DNA of 64,000 nt from Gammaproteobacteria bacterium (GTDB lineage Bacteria > Pseudomonadota > Gammaproteobacteria > Pseudomonadales > Pseudohongiellaceae): assembly GCA_041395725.1 (NCBI GenBank), contig JAWKZW010000001.1, forward strand, positions 3,664,501-3,728,500. The letters run 5' to 3'. The notes below the pieces were generated by a model. The model was not told the DNA's origin. It worked only from the letters and a program-made list of their open reading frames with translations, and ran no database searches. The position numbers and the translations under genes were made by a program. Positions within the stretch are counted from its first letter, which is position 1, and each line of letters starts with the position of its first letter. Below, in pieces: positions 1 to 8,797 of the stretch.

Positions 1-1260
1 AATATTCAGGAGTTGATGCACAATGCCCAGGGTCAGTGGCAGACAGGCTCCGGCGTGGCCGTTGCAGCCACGCTGCTGCTGCTCGGCGGCGCAGTCGGCA
101 AGTCCGCCCAGTTACCGCTGCAGACCTGGCTACCGGACGCAATGGCCGGCCCGACGCCGATCAGCGCCCTGATTCATGCCGCGACCATGGTAACCGCCGG
201 TGTCTACCTGATAGCCCGCACGCACCTGCTGTTCGAACTGGCGCCCACTGTTCAGTCTTTGGTCGCCTGGGTCGGGTTGATAACCCTGCTAATGGCCGGC
301 TTTACGGCACTTACACAGAACGACATCAAGCGCATCCTGGCTTATTCAACGATCAGCCAGATCGGTTATATGTTCCTCGGGCTTGGCGTCGGTGCCTGGT
401 CGGCGGCGGTGTTCCACCTGATGACTCATGCTTTTTTCAAGGCGCTGCTGTTTCTGGCGGCTGGCACGGTAATCCTCAGCCTGCATCATGAACACAACAT
501 TTTCAAAATGGGCGGTATGCGCAAGCATCTTCCGGTCGCCTTCTGGTCGTTTGTCATCGGCAGTGCTGCCTTGACGGCCTTGCCATTTACCTCCGGTTAC
601 TTCAGCAAGGATGAAATACTGTTGGCCGCTCTTGAGAGCGGTGGCAGCGGCACTTTGTTATGGCTGGGGGGTGTACTGGGTGCGTTCTTCACGGCGATCT
701 ACAGTTTCAGACTAGTATTTGTGGTGTTTTTCGGCGACTGCCCGCATCCGGCCAAGGAAGTTACCGGCTTCAGAATGGCCGCTCCTCTGGCGGTTCTGGC
801 CGTGCTGGCTTTAGTGGGTGGTTTTATTCAGGTGCCGGTGGATGCGGTCTTCAGCCATGGCGAGACGGTCCATGAAGAACACCATGTCAGTTTTATACTG
901 CATGCCCTGATGATTGCGGTACCCATCATCGGCGTTGGAGTTGCCTACCAGTTTTTCTGCGCCAGAACCTGGTCTGCGCAGAGCCTTGTTAAATCGGGCC
1001 TTGGTGCCGCGCTGCACAGATTCTGGTTCAGCGGCTGGGGCATGGACAGGTTGTATCAGATGCTCTTTGTCAGCCCGTTCGTTGCGCTGGCGAGGCTGAA
1101 TCGGCGCGATATTATCGATCTGCTGGTTGGCCTGCTGGTCTCTATAACCGCCCAGGCGAACCGACTGCTGGTCAGAACACAGACCGGCTACCTGCGCTGG
1201 TACGCTGCCAGCGTCATGGCAGGACTTGTCATCCTGATAGCGATAGGAGCATTGCTGTGA
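1..1260 (+). CDS. nuoL: NADH-quinone oxidoreductase subunit L, 5' truncated by window edge
   Basis: Membrane antiporter-like subunit of respiratory complex I, involved in proton translocation coupled to NADH:quinone electron transfer. The frame is open from base 1, so the start lies outside the window and about 419 C-terminal residues are visible of a protein that is usually a little over 600 aa. The visible part has the family's GKSAQLPLQTWLPDAMAGPT block with the conserved lysine at the start, the SALIHAATMVTAG helix and the NDIKRILAYST helix, then several hydrophobic segments to the C-terminus. The stop overlaps the nuoM start, which fits the usual nuoL-nuoM-nuoN operon tail. Identity is very secure. 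Confidence 0.97.
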   Translation, partial: NIQELMHNAQGQWQTGSGVAVAATLLLLGGAVGKSAQLPLQTWLPDAMAGPTPISALIHAATMVTAGVYLIARTHLLFELAPTVQSLVAWVGLITLLMAGFTALTQNDIKRILAYSTISQIGYMFLGLGVGAWSAAVFHLMTHAFFKALLFLAAGTVILSLHHEHNIFKMGGMRKHLPVAFWSFVIGSAALTALPFTSGYFSKDEILLAALESGGSGTLLWLGGVLGAFFTAIYSFRLVFVVFFGDCPHPAKEVTGFRMAAPLAVLAVLALVGGFIQVPVDAVFSHGETVHEEHHVSFILHALMIAVPIIGVGVAYQFFCARTWSAQSLVKSGLGAALHRFWFSGWGMDRLYQMLFVSPFVALARLNRRDIIDLLVGLLVSITAQANRLLVRTQTGYLRWYAASVMAGLVILIAIGALL

Positions 1261-2732
1261 TTCTGGCCTGGTTGATAATCATTCTCTTTGTGGGCGGGCT
1301 GGCTGCCTGGCTGGCAGACTATGTTGATCCCAGATTGCCGCGAATCGTTGCGCTGGTCTTTCTGCTCATCGACGGACTGTTGATTCTCAGTGTGCTCAAC
1401 GAGCCCACTTTAACTCCGCCTGGAGGGTCCGGTGAATGGCTGGTCTACCTCAAGGCGGACTGGCTTCCCCGCTTTCAGATCTACTTCCAGGTGGGGCTGG
1501 ATGGGCTCAGCTGGCTGATGACGGCGCTGACGGTTTTCCTGGGCATCATGGCCGTAGGTGCGGCCTGGAATGAGATCCGGGACAAAGCCGGATTTTTCTA
1601 TTTCAACCTGTTGTGGACTCTGGCCGGGGTCATTGGTGTTTTTGTTGCGCTCGACCTGTTCCTGTTTTTCTTTTTCTGGGAAGTCATGTTGATCCCCATG
1701 TACCTGATCATTGCTATCTGGGGGCATGAGAACAAGAGCTACGCCGCCATGAAGTTCTTTATCTTTACCCAGATTTCCGGCCTGCTGATGCTGATAGGAA
1801 TTCTTGCCATCGCCTACAACCATTACCTGCAGTTCGGTACTTTCAGCTTCGATTATTTTGCCCTGCAGAATGTCCAGTTGGCCGGATCTGCCGCAATGCT
1901 GATCATGTTGACGTTCTTCGTCGGCTTCGGCACCAAGCTGCCCAGCGTGCCGCTGCATTCCTGGTTACCGGATGCCCACAGTCAGGCGCCGACCGCAGGC
2001 AGTGTGATCCTGGCGGGTATCCTTTTGAAAACCGGTGCTTACGGGCTGATTCGTTTCACTATTCCGCTGTTTCCGGAGGCGGCCCGGCAGTTTGCGCCGG
2101 TCGCTATGACCCTGGCCGCAATAAGCATCGTCTACTGTGCCAAGGTGGCATTCGCCCAGACCGATCTGAAGCGACTGATTGCGTATACCAGTGTGAGTCA
2201 CATGGGCTTCGTTACGCTGGGAGTGTTTGCCTGGAACGAGCAGGCGGTTCAGGGTGCAGTGATGACCATGCTGGCACACGGGCTCAGTGCGGCAGCCCTG
2301 TTCATGCTGGCAGGCGGTCTCCAGCACCGTATTCACACCCGGAACATGGAGCAGATGGGTGGCTTCTGGGCCCGCGTTCCCAGGATGTCAGTCGTTGCAC
2401 TGTTCTTTTCGGTAGCGGCGCTCGGGATGCCCGGGCTGGGTAATTTCGTTGGCGAATTTCTGGCGCTGATCGGAGCTTTTCGCGTCAGTATTCCACTTAC
2501 GGCGGTGGCGGCGCTGGGGCTGATACTGGCTTCCGTCTATTCGCTGTGGGTGCTGCAGAAAGTATTTCAGGGCTCTTATGACAGCGAGCAGCATGATGAA
2601 GCGGCCCTGGTCGATCTGAGCAGACATGAAATGATTTTTTATCTGGCCATGATGGCTGGACTGGTGTGGATGGGAATGTACCCCAAGACTTTTCTTGACC
2701 TGTCAGCCATGACGCTGGGAAGTCTTTTTTAG
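1257..2732 (+). CDS. nuoM: NADH-quinone oxidoreductase subunit M
   Basis: Second antiporter-like membrane subunit of complex I, 491 aa and polytopic. It starts at a GTG whose bases overlap the nuoL TGA (GTGA overlap), a translational-coupling arrangement. The family's essential glutamate is in FFFFWEVMLIPMY (about E142). The conserved lysine is in GTKLPSVPLHSWLPDAH (about K227), followed by the GSVILAGILLKTGAYG helix. Length is close to the roughly 500 aa typical of NuoM. It lies between nuoL and nuoN and is surely co-transcribed with them. Confidence 0.97.
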   Translation: MILAWLIIILFVGGLAAWLADYVDPRLPRIVALVFLLIDGLLILSVLNEPTLTPPGGSGEWLVYLKADWLPRFQIYFQVGLDGLSWLMTALTVFLGIMAVGAAWNEIRDKAGFFYFNLLWTLAGVIGVFVALDLFLFFFFWEVMLIPMYLIIAIWGHENKSYAAMKFFIFTQISGLLMLIGILAIAYNHYLQFGTFSFDYFALQNVQLAGSAAMLIMLTFFVGFGTKLPSVPLHSWLPDAHSQAPTAGSVILAGILLKTGAYGLIRFTIPLFPEAARQFAPVAMTLAAISIVYCAKVAFAQTDLKRLIAYTSVSHMGFVTLGVFAWNEQAVQGAVMTMLAHGLSAAALFMLAGGLQHRIHTRNMEQMGGFWARVPRMSVVALFFSVAALGMPGLGNFVGEFLALIGAFRVSIPLTAVAALGLILASVYSLWVLQKVFQGSYDSEQHDEAALVDLSRHEMIFYLAMMAGLVWMGMYPKTFLDLSAMTLGSLF

Positions 2733-2752
2733 ATTCAGTAGCAGGCTTGTCG

Positions 2753-4225
2753 ATGGAAACAACACTAACAATTCAGGATCTTGTGCCGTTACTGCCCATG
2801 CTGGTTGTTACAGCAATGACAGTAGTGGTTATGCTGCTGATCGCCCTTAAGCGCAATCATCCCCTGGTGGGGGCGGTCACCATGGTCGGCATCGCGCTGG
2901 CCCTGCTGGCGACCTTTCTGGTGCTTCCTTTCGCAGGGCAGCAGATAACACCGCTGTTAATGATAGACAACTACAGCCTGTTCTTCACCGCCGTTATCCT
3001 GGTGGCGACCGGGGCCATCGCGGTGTTCAGTTTTCCCTATTTGTATGATCTGAAGGACGAAGTGGAGGAGTTCTATCTGCTGTTGCTTATAGCCACTATC
3101 GGTGCGCTGGTGATGGTCAGCAGTAATCACTTCATCAGCGCATTTCTTGGCCTGGAGACGCTCAGCATTTCTCTCTACGGCATGATTGCCTATCCTCTCC
3201 ACAGCAAGGACGCCGCCAAATTTCCATTGGAGGCGGCGGTAAAATATCTCGTCTTATCAGCGGTTTCTTCTGCTTTTATCCTGTTCAGTATCGCGCTGTT
3301 GTATGCCCAGACCGGCAGCCTGCAATTTACCGATCTGGCACTGGCCAATGGGGCAGCCCCGGTGGCTGACGGTTACTATGTCACGTCGCTGGTTCTGCTG
3401 ATGGCCGGCGTGGGATTCAAGCTGTCATTGGCACCCTTTCATCTCTGGACACCTGACGTCTACGAAGGCGCGCCATTGCCCGCCACCATGTTTCTTGCGA
3501 CGGTCGGCAAGGCCGCTATGATGGTACTGCTGCTGCGTTTTATTATCGCTTCGCAGGCCCTGTCATTCAGTCCGGTAGTTGCCGTAATGGGTGTGATTGC
3601 TGTGCTGTCTATTCTGGCCGGTAATGTCCTGGCGTTGCTGCAGGAAAACCTTAAGCGGATTCTGGCCTACTCCTCGATCGCCCACATGGGGTACCTGTTG
3701 ATAGCATTAATTGCGCTTGATGGAGCCAGTACCAGACTGGGCGTAGAAGCCATCAGCTTTTACCTCATTGCCTACATAGTGATGTCATTAGGTGCCTTTG
3801 GCGTCGCCACGGTAGTCTCGAGCAGCGAAAAGGAATTCGATTTCGTCGCCGATTATCAGGGGCTGTTCTGGCGCGAACCCTGGTTGGCACTGCTGTTGAC
3901 CGCGATGCTGCTTTCCCTGGCAGGTATCCCGTTGACCGTCGGCTTTATCGGCAAGTTCTACGTAGTGCTGGCAGGGGTAGAAGGCTCGCTCTGGGGGCTG
4001 CTGCTGGTTCTTGTTGCCGGCAGTGGCATCAGCATCTACTACTACCTGCGGATCATTTATCGTATGTTGTTGCAGTCGGAACACCAGCAGGATTTCCGGA
4101 TCGCAGGCTGGAGCAGTATCGGTTCCTACGCGGTATTGGCTTTGCTGCTGTTTGCTCTGGTACTGCTGGGGGTCTATCCGGCGTCTCTTATGGCGCTGAT
4201 TGAAACGGTGGCCGTCTCTATCTGA
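2753..4225 (+). CDS. nuoN: NADH-quinone oxidoreductase subunit N
   Basis: Third antiporter-like complex I subunit, 490 aa from the ATG at 2753. An in-frame TTG at 2747 would add two residues, but the AGCAGG just upstream is better spaced for the ATG. The hallmark sequences are GVGFKLSLAPFHLWTPDVYE with the channel lysine near residue 223 and LLQENLKRILAYSSIAHMGY. About fourteen hydrophobic segments are visible by eye. It follows nuoM by 20 bases and appears to be the last gene of the nuo operon. The next gene, gpsA, is 160 bases away. Confidence 0.97.
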   Translation: METTLTIQDLVPLLPMLVVTAMTVVVMLLIALKRNHPLVGAVTMVGIALALLATFLVLPFAGQQITPLLMIDNYSLFFTAVILVATGAIAVFSFPYLYDLKDEVEEFYLLLLIATIGALVMVSSNHFISAFLGLETLSISLYGMIAYPLHSKDAAKFPLEAAVKYLVLSAVSSAFILFSIALLYAQTGSLQFTDLALANGAAPVADGYYVTSLVLLMAGVGFKLSLAPFHLWTPDVYEGAPLPATMFLATVGKAAMMVLLLRFIIASQALSFSPVVAVMGVIAVLSILAGNVLALLQENLKRILAYSSIAHMGYLLIALIALDGASTRLGVEAISFYLIAYIVMSLGAFGVATVVSSSEKEFDFVADYQGLFWREPWLALLLTAMLLSLAGIPLTVGFIGKFYVVLAGVEGSLWGLLLVLVAGSGISIYYYLRIIYRMLLQSEHQQDFRIAGWSSIGSYAVLALLLFALVLLGVYPASLMALIETVAVSI

Positions 4226-4385
4226 GTTCTTTGCGCGTCGCCTGGCGTGGCGTGGAAGAGAATGTTATCCGTTCTCATCGGACTGATGTGTCGCACCCTG
4301 ATAGCGTCCTGCAGGGTTCCATCATGGTTATCTCACTGAAATCGGACTATCATTGGCGGCCCGACGATTCGCTTTTGGCCAATAA

Positions 4386-5426
4386 ATGGATATCAAAAAA
4401 GTAGCCGTACTTGGGGGTGGCAGCTTCGGTACGGTAATCGCTAACATTATTGCCGAGAACGGCTATCCGGTTTTTTTCTGGATGCGCAGCAGGGAGATGT
4501 CGCGTCAGGTCAACGAGCAACGCGAAAATACACAATACCTACCCGGTTATCACCTGCATGAGAACGTCACGGCGACGAATGACATGCGAACCGCTGTCTC
4601 CGAAGCGGACATCGTCTTTGTGGCAGTACCAAGCCATTCATTCAGGGCCGTCGTCCGGCTCATGCGGCATTTCTTTCCCCCGACGTCGATGTTGATCAGC
4701 ACCACCAAAGGCATAGAGCGGGGCACGTTTTTACTGATGAGTGAGATTCTTCGCCAGGAAGCACCACTGGCGAAGGTCGGTGTTCTGAGTGGTCCCAACC
4801 TGGCCAAGGAAATAGCCCGTCGGGATCTCACCGGTACGGTGATTGCCAGCGAACACGCGAGTGTGCGCGAGACAGTCAAAGAAATACTGGCTTCAGACTA
4901 TTTCCGGGTTTACAGCAACGACGATTTCTACGGCATCGAGTTGGGTGGCTCGTTGAAAAACATCTACGCCATCGTTGCCGGCATGGCGGCCGCCCTTGGG
5001 ATGGGGCACAACACCAACAGCATGCTGATTACCCGCAGTTTGACCGAGATGGCGAGATTCGGCAGGGAACTGGGTGCAGACCCGATGACTTTCCTGGGGC
5101 TGGCCGGGGTGGGTGACCTCATTGTAACCTGCTCCACGCCGCTCAGCAGAAACTACCGTATCGGTTACAACCTGGGGAAGGGTAAATCCCTCGACGAGTC
5201 GATCAAGGAAGTTGGCCAGGTTGCAGAAGGCCTGAATACCCTGAAGTTGGTCAAGCAGAGGGCCGATGAACTGGGCGTCTATATGCCTCTGGCCAGTGCG
5301 CTTTATCGCGTGATCTACGAAGGGGAATCCATCGAAAAAATAATCCCGTCATTGATGCAGAGTGAACAGGCGCTGGATGTTGAGTTTGCCGCTAAAGAAG
5401 AGAAGCGGCTGAATCGAGAGGAGTAG
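4386..5426 (+). CDS. gpsA: Glycerol-3-phosphate dehydrogenase [NAD(P)+]
   Basis: Cytosolic enzyme that reduces dihydroxyacetone phosphate to sn-glycerol 3-phosphate for phospholipid synthesis. The N-terminal Rossmann motif GGGSFGT is at residues 10-16. Further family signatures are SGPNLAKEIA, the catalytic-lysine segment GGSLKNIYAIVAGMA and GLAGVGDLIVTC followed by SRNYRIG. At 346 aa it is of normal length. No strong ribosome binding site precedes the ATG. The stop is three bases before the next ATG, so it is co-transcribed with the DUF4389 gene. Confidence 0.97.
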   Translation: MDIKKVAVLGGGSFGTVIANIIAENGYPVFFWMRSREMSRQVNEQRENTQYLPGYHLHENVTATNDMRTAVSEADIVFVAVPSHSFRAVVRLMRHFFPPTSMLISTTKGIERGTFLLMSEILRQEAPLAKVGVLSGPNLAKEIARRDLTGTVIASEHASVRETVKEILASDYFRVYSNDDFYGIELGGSLKNIYAIVAGMAAALGMGHNTNSMLITRSLTEMARFGRELGADPMTFLGLAGVGDLIVTCSTPLSRNYRIGYNLGKGKSLDESIKEVGQVAEGLNTLKLVKQRADELGVYMPLASALYRVIYEGESIEKIIPSLMQSEQALDVEFAAKEEKRLNREE

Positions 5427-5429
5427 GCC

Positions 5430-6134
5430 ATGGATGATGATTTTGACAGCGTGGCTGGAAATTTGAAACAACGATCCACGTGGCTGCGAATACTTTTCAT
5501 GCTAGGCTTCGGGCTGGCGCTTTACGTGGTCGGGATAGTGCTTTTATTCATCACGTTGGCACAGGCCTTGTTCAGCATTCTGACCGGTAACGACAACCGG
5601 AATCTGCGCTTGTTGGGGGGCGACCTCGCGGAATACGTCAATCAGATTCTCAGTTTTCTTACTTATAATTCGGAGAGCCGGCCCTTTCCGTTCAGTGCTT
5701 TTCCTGACCAGGCCGACCCCTCGGAAGAATCCACAGGCCCGGCGGGGACGCCTGGCCGCGCAACAGAAACTGCCGAGGAGCCCGATCTGCGGAAGGCCGA
5801 GGCTGGCGAAGGGGCAGGGTCTGACGCGGAGGTAAAAAAAAACCCTCGGATTCCGGTGCCACCGGATGAGCGGTCAATTGCAGAACAGAATCACCTAAAA
5901 AAGGAAAGAACCATGTCAAACCATGAACCTACATCTCAGAGCGAAAACAATGACGGCAATGACAAGGCCTCGAGCGAAGCCGTTTTCAGTCTTGCCAACA
6001 TCAAGGTCAACGTAAACAGGAATAGGAACAGTAAAGCAGGGCCGGAGCTGTTTGCCGGTCTGAAGACGGGCAGGACAGCCGATGAGAATGGACCTGCTTC
6101 CGATAACGAAGAGGCTGAGAATCAGGATAAGTGA
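5430..6134 (+). CDS. DUF4389 membrane protein with long acidic tail; possible internal second start
   Basis: Residues about 1-95 match the DUF4389 pattern: a short acidic N-terminus, a hydrophobic hairpin (about 18-51) and the conserved stretch TGNDNRNLRLLGGDLAEY followed by PFPFSAFP. Function is unknown. The rest, to residue 234, is hydrophilic and low-complexity, which is unusual for this small family. An A9 run (5834-5842) lies in the tail. Shortly after it an in-frame ATG at 5913 (residue 162) has a good AAGGAAAG ribosome binding site. The 73-residue segment that follows could be a separate small protein. The first ATG has GAGGAG upstream, formed by the last codons of gpsA, so the pair is probably translationally linked. 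Confidence 0.75.
   Translation: MDDDFDSVAGNLKQRSTWLRILFMLGFGLALYVVGIVLLFITLAQALFSILTGNDNRNLRLLGGDLAEYVNQILSFLTYNSESRPFPFSAFPDQADPSEESTGPAGTPGRATETAEEPDLRKAEAGEGAGSDAEVKKNPRIPVPPDERSIAEQNHLKKERTMSNHEPTSQSENNDGNDKASSEAVFSLANIKVNVNRNRNSKAGPELFAGLKTGRTADENGPASDNEEAENQDK
5834..5842 (+). repeat. A9 homopolymer inside the DUF4389 gene
   Basis: Nine consecutive A residues, read in frame as GTA AAA AAA AAC. Such tracts are slippage-prone at transcription or replication. A one-base change in length in either direction would end translation within about twenty codons, in one case at a TAA just before the strong ribosome binding site of the internal ATG at 5913. Confidence 0.9.
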
Positions 6135-6199
6135 CCCATCTGAACAGCTGTCGGGCTCGAACCTGTCCATAGCGGCGCACACTGACACTGGATAACCAA

Positions 6200-7162
6200 A
6201 TGATGGATCAGCCTGTGGGATACTCTGCACCACCAAACCTGCGACTGTTATTCGGTGCGCTGCTCTTGTTGTGCTGGGGAGGACACGCCGCCGCCCAACT
6301 TCCTGGAGAAGTGTCGCAAGCGCGGGATCATTCTTTGATGGCACGTTTTTCCGGCGCCACGATCGTTGAATACGCTGAAGAATCCGACGTCAATTATCGC
6401 CTGGTGCTTGGCAATATGCGCCGCATTGCAGGCCGTGTTGTGCCCGAGCAGGCAGACCGCCTGCGCGGCGACCTGACCCGCCTGACCTACGAAATTCCTG
6501 ACGGATACAATGGTGCCGATGTGATCGCTTTCTTCCGGGCCCAGGCGGAACGGAATGGTTATGTAACCCTGTACAGTTGCGAGGGGAGGGGTTGCGGCAA
6601 CAGCAATTACTGGGCCAATGAGGTATTTGACAATCGCTCGCTGTATGGCCCAGAGCGAAATCAGTACTACATGGCATTGCGAGCCGATGGCGATCAAGGT
6701 GCCGCGGCGTATCTTGCTGTTTATGTCACCACCCGAACCAATCAGCGACTTCTCGCTCATCTGGAAATACTCGAATCCGGATTGGATGGCGGTGCAGCGG
6801 ATAACGTTGCGCCGGAGGGGGAGGGGGCTCTGGGGACGCTGCTGGAATCCCGCAGTCTTCGGCTCTACGGTCTGGTGTTCGATGCGGAAGACAGACTGAC
6901 AGAGGCTTCAGGTATCGATGCTGTAGTTCGCCTGCTGGAGCAGAATCGAAACCTGGCAGTCTATGTGGTCGCCCACCTTGGAGGATCAGGCGGGCTTGCA
7001 AGTCTGCTGCAACGCTCGCAACGGCGCGCCGAGCAGGTCCGGGAGCAGCTTCTGCTGGAAGGCATTAGTGGAGACCGGGTGCTGGCCCGGGGCATTGGGC
7101 CGCTGGCGCCGGGTTGCAGCGAGGGAGATTGCGATGAGCGGGTGGAGCTGGTGTTGCAGTAA
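6200..7162 (+). CDS. DUF4892 domain protein with OmpA-like C-terminus
   Basis: Predicted exported envelope protein of 320 aa; biological role unknown. A hydrophobic signal segment (about 15-33) ends in AAAQ with no lipobox cysteine. The middle part resembles DUF4892: a Cys pair in SCEGRGCGNSNYW and the family-like RSLYGPERNQYYMALR. The last hundred residues (about 215-320) resemble a divergent OmpA-like peptidoglycan-associated domain, with an RSQRRAEQVREQLLLEGI helix and RVELVLQ at the end. Two ATG codons are adjacent at 6200 and 6203; either could be used. It lies 65 bases after the DUF4389 gene on the same strand. Confidence 0.75.
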   Translation: MMDQPVGYSAPPNLRLLFGALLLLCWGGHAAAQLPGEVSQARDHSLMARFSGATIVEYAEESDVNYRLVLGNMRRIAGRVVPEQADRLRGDLTRLTYEIPDGYNGADVIAFFRAQAERNGYVTLYSCEGRGCGNSNYWANEVFDNRSLYGPERNQYYMALRADGDQGAAAYLAVYVTTRTNQRLLAHLEILESGLDGGAADNVAPEGEGALGTLLESRSLRLYGLVFDAEDRLTEASGIDAVVRLLEQNRNLAVYVVAHLGGSGGLASLLQRSQRRAEQVREQLLLEGISGDRVLARGIGPLAPGCSEGDCDERVELVLQ

Positions 7163-7166
7163 CCCG

Positions 7167-7712
7167 TCAGCCGGATTTGACCAGTGAAAGAAATTCGTTA
7201 CGAGTAGACTGGCTGTTGCGGAACGCCCCGAGCATACAGGAAGTCGTCATTACAGAATTCTGTTTTTCCACCCCGCGCATCATCATGCACATGTGCTGGG
7301 CTTCAATAATCACGCCGGCGCCGGTCCCTTCGGTCTGAGTTAGGATCGCTTCGGCGATCTGATTGGTAAGACTTTCCTGAATCTGCAGTCTGCGCGCGAA
7401 CATATCCACGATCCGGGCTACTTTAGACAGGCCGATAACCTTGCCTTTGGGAAGATAAGCTACATGGCACTTTCCGATAAATGGCAGCAGGTGATGCTCG
7501 CACATCGAGTAAAGCTCGATATTCTTGACGATGACCATCTCGTCGGAACTGGAAGGGAAAAGTGCGCCATTGATAACGTCGTCGATATTCAGATTATAGC
7601 CCTGAGTAAGGAACCGCATGGCTTTCGCTGCCCGTGCGGGGGTGTCTTTCAGACCAGGGCGCTCGGGGTCTTCTCCAATTGCATCAATAATTTGCCTGTA
7701 AGCGTTGTCCAT
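7167..7712 (-). CDS. folE: GTP cyclohydrolase I
   Basis: Converts GTP to 7,8-dihydroneopterin triphosphate, the first step of tetrahydrofolate synthesis. It has 181 aa, the length of the short bacterial form. Zinc ligands are recognisable: C71 and H74 in MCEHHLLPF, and C142 in AQHMCMMMRG. The block GLSKVARIVDMFARRLQIQE is characteristic. The minus-strand start has GAGG seven bases upstream. It is convergent with the DUF4892 gene (4-base gap) and divergent from prmB, with which it shares a 121-base promoter region. Confidence 0.97.
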   Translation of the reverse strand: MDNAYRQIIDAIGEDPERPGLKDTPARAAKAMRFLTQGYNLNIDDVINGALFPSSSDEMVIVKNIELYSMCEHHLLPFIGKCHVAYLPKGKVIGLSKVARIVDMFARRLQIQESLTNQIAEAILTQTEGTGAGVIIEAQHMCMMMRGVEKQNSVMTTSCMLGAFRNSQSTRNEFLSLVKSG

Positions 7713-7750
7713 CAGTGGCCTCGGTTGGCGGGGGCGGAAATTGCTGCTGT

Positions 7751-7760
7751 TTGCTATGAT
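7751..7760 (+). promoter_or_regulatory. Candidate extended -10 promoter for prmB
   Basis: TATGAT at 7755-7760 preceded by TG one base upstream forms an extended -10 element about 70 bases before the prmB ATG, within the folE/prmB divergent region. No good -35 hexamer is spaced for it, so this is a weak prediction. Confidence 0.3.
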
Positions 7761-7833
7761 CCGCTACCCTACGACAACAGCGAATTCGGGTAAAGATTTT
7801 TTTCCCTGCTGGCATCCCTGTTATGCTGTGGCC

Positions 7834-8715
7834 ATGAAAGTCAATGACTATATAGAGACCCTGTCTCAGCGCTTTGAGCAGGCCGACCTGTGTTATGCAC
7901 ACGGCACAGACAATCCCTGGGATGAGGCCTGTTACCTTGTGTTCGCCACCCTGTCACTGGACTTTGAGGATTTTCCAACCGCATTGCAGCGCAAATTGTC
8001 GGAGTCAGAGCTGCAGTTGCTCGAGGAAAGGGCCCGGCGGCGCCTGGAAGACAGAATACCTACCGCTTACCTGGTCGGGACCGCCTGGTTTGCCGGCCAC
8101 CCGTTCAAGTCTGATCACCGTGCCTTGATACCCCGCTCGCCAATTGCTGAACTCATCGGGCAGCGGTTCAACCCGTTGCTGGCCAGCGACCCGCAGACTG
8201 TTCTGGATCTTTGTTGTGGTGGGGGATGTCTAGGTATCGCTGTTGCACTGGCATTTCCCGAAGCCCGCGTAGATGTGCTGGACAACTCATCAGATGCGCT
8301 GGATCTGGCCCGCGAGAATGTCAGTCTGCATGGGCTTGAGGAGCGCGTCAGAGTGATTCGTTCGGATCTGTTTACCGGCCTGATTGGGCGACGCTACGAT
8401 CTGATCGTCAGCAATCCGCCTTACGTGAGTCAGCAGGAAATCGATGACTTGCCGGCGGAGTTCAATCATGAGCCCTCTACGGGCCTGCTCTCAGCGGACA
8501 ACGGCATGGAATTGCCGAAGCGGATTCTTGCGGAAGCTGTCGACCACCTCAACGAGGACGGCATTCTGATTCTGGAGGTTGGTTATTCCCACCCGGAGCT
8601 GAGTGCACGATACCCGGATATTCCCTTTCTGTGGCTTGAGTTCGAGCAGGGCGGGGAGGGGGTGTTGATGCTCACACATGACCAGCTCGCCAAGTACAGG
8701 GAACGCTTCAAGTAG
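7834..8715 (+). CDS. prmB: Ribosomal protein uL3 N5-glutamine methyltransferase
   Basis: SAM-dependent enzyme that methylates a glutamine of ribosomal protein L3. The SAM-binding loop is LDLCCGGGCLGIA and the catalytic NPPYV is at residues 194-198. The N-terminal YAHGTDNPWDEA is specific for PrmB rather than PrmC. The frame is open further upstream, but homologous sequence begins shortly before this block, so the ATG at 7834 was chosen, giving 293 aa. The ribosome binding site is weak. aroC follows on the same strand after 82 bases. Confidence 0.94.
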   Translation: MKVNDYIETLSQRFEQADLCYAHGTDNPWDEACYLVFATLSLDFEDFPTALQRKLSESELQLLEERARRRLEDRIPTAYLVGTAWFAGHPFKSDHRALIPRSPIAELIGQRFNPLLASDPQTVLDLCCGGGCLGIAVALAFPEARVDVLDNSSDALDLARENVSLHGLEERVRVIRSDLFTGLIGRRYDLIVSNPPYVSQQEIDDLPAEFNHEPSTGLLSADNGMELPKRILAEAVDHLNEDGILILEVGYSHPELSARYPDIPFLWLEFEQGGEGVLMLTHDQLAKYRERFK

Positions 8716-8797
8716 TGTACAATGCGGTGCTTTTTGTCAGAGCATACCCGAACAGGCAGGCTGATTCCTGCCGCTAACCTGAAGGGCCTTGAATCTC

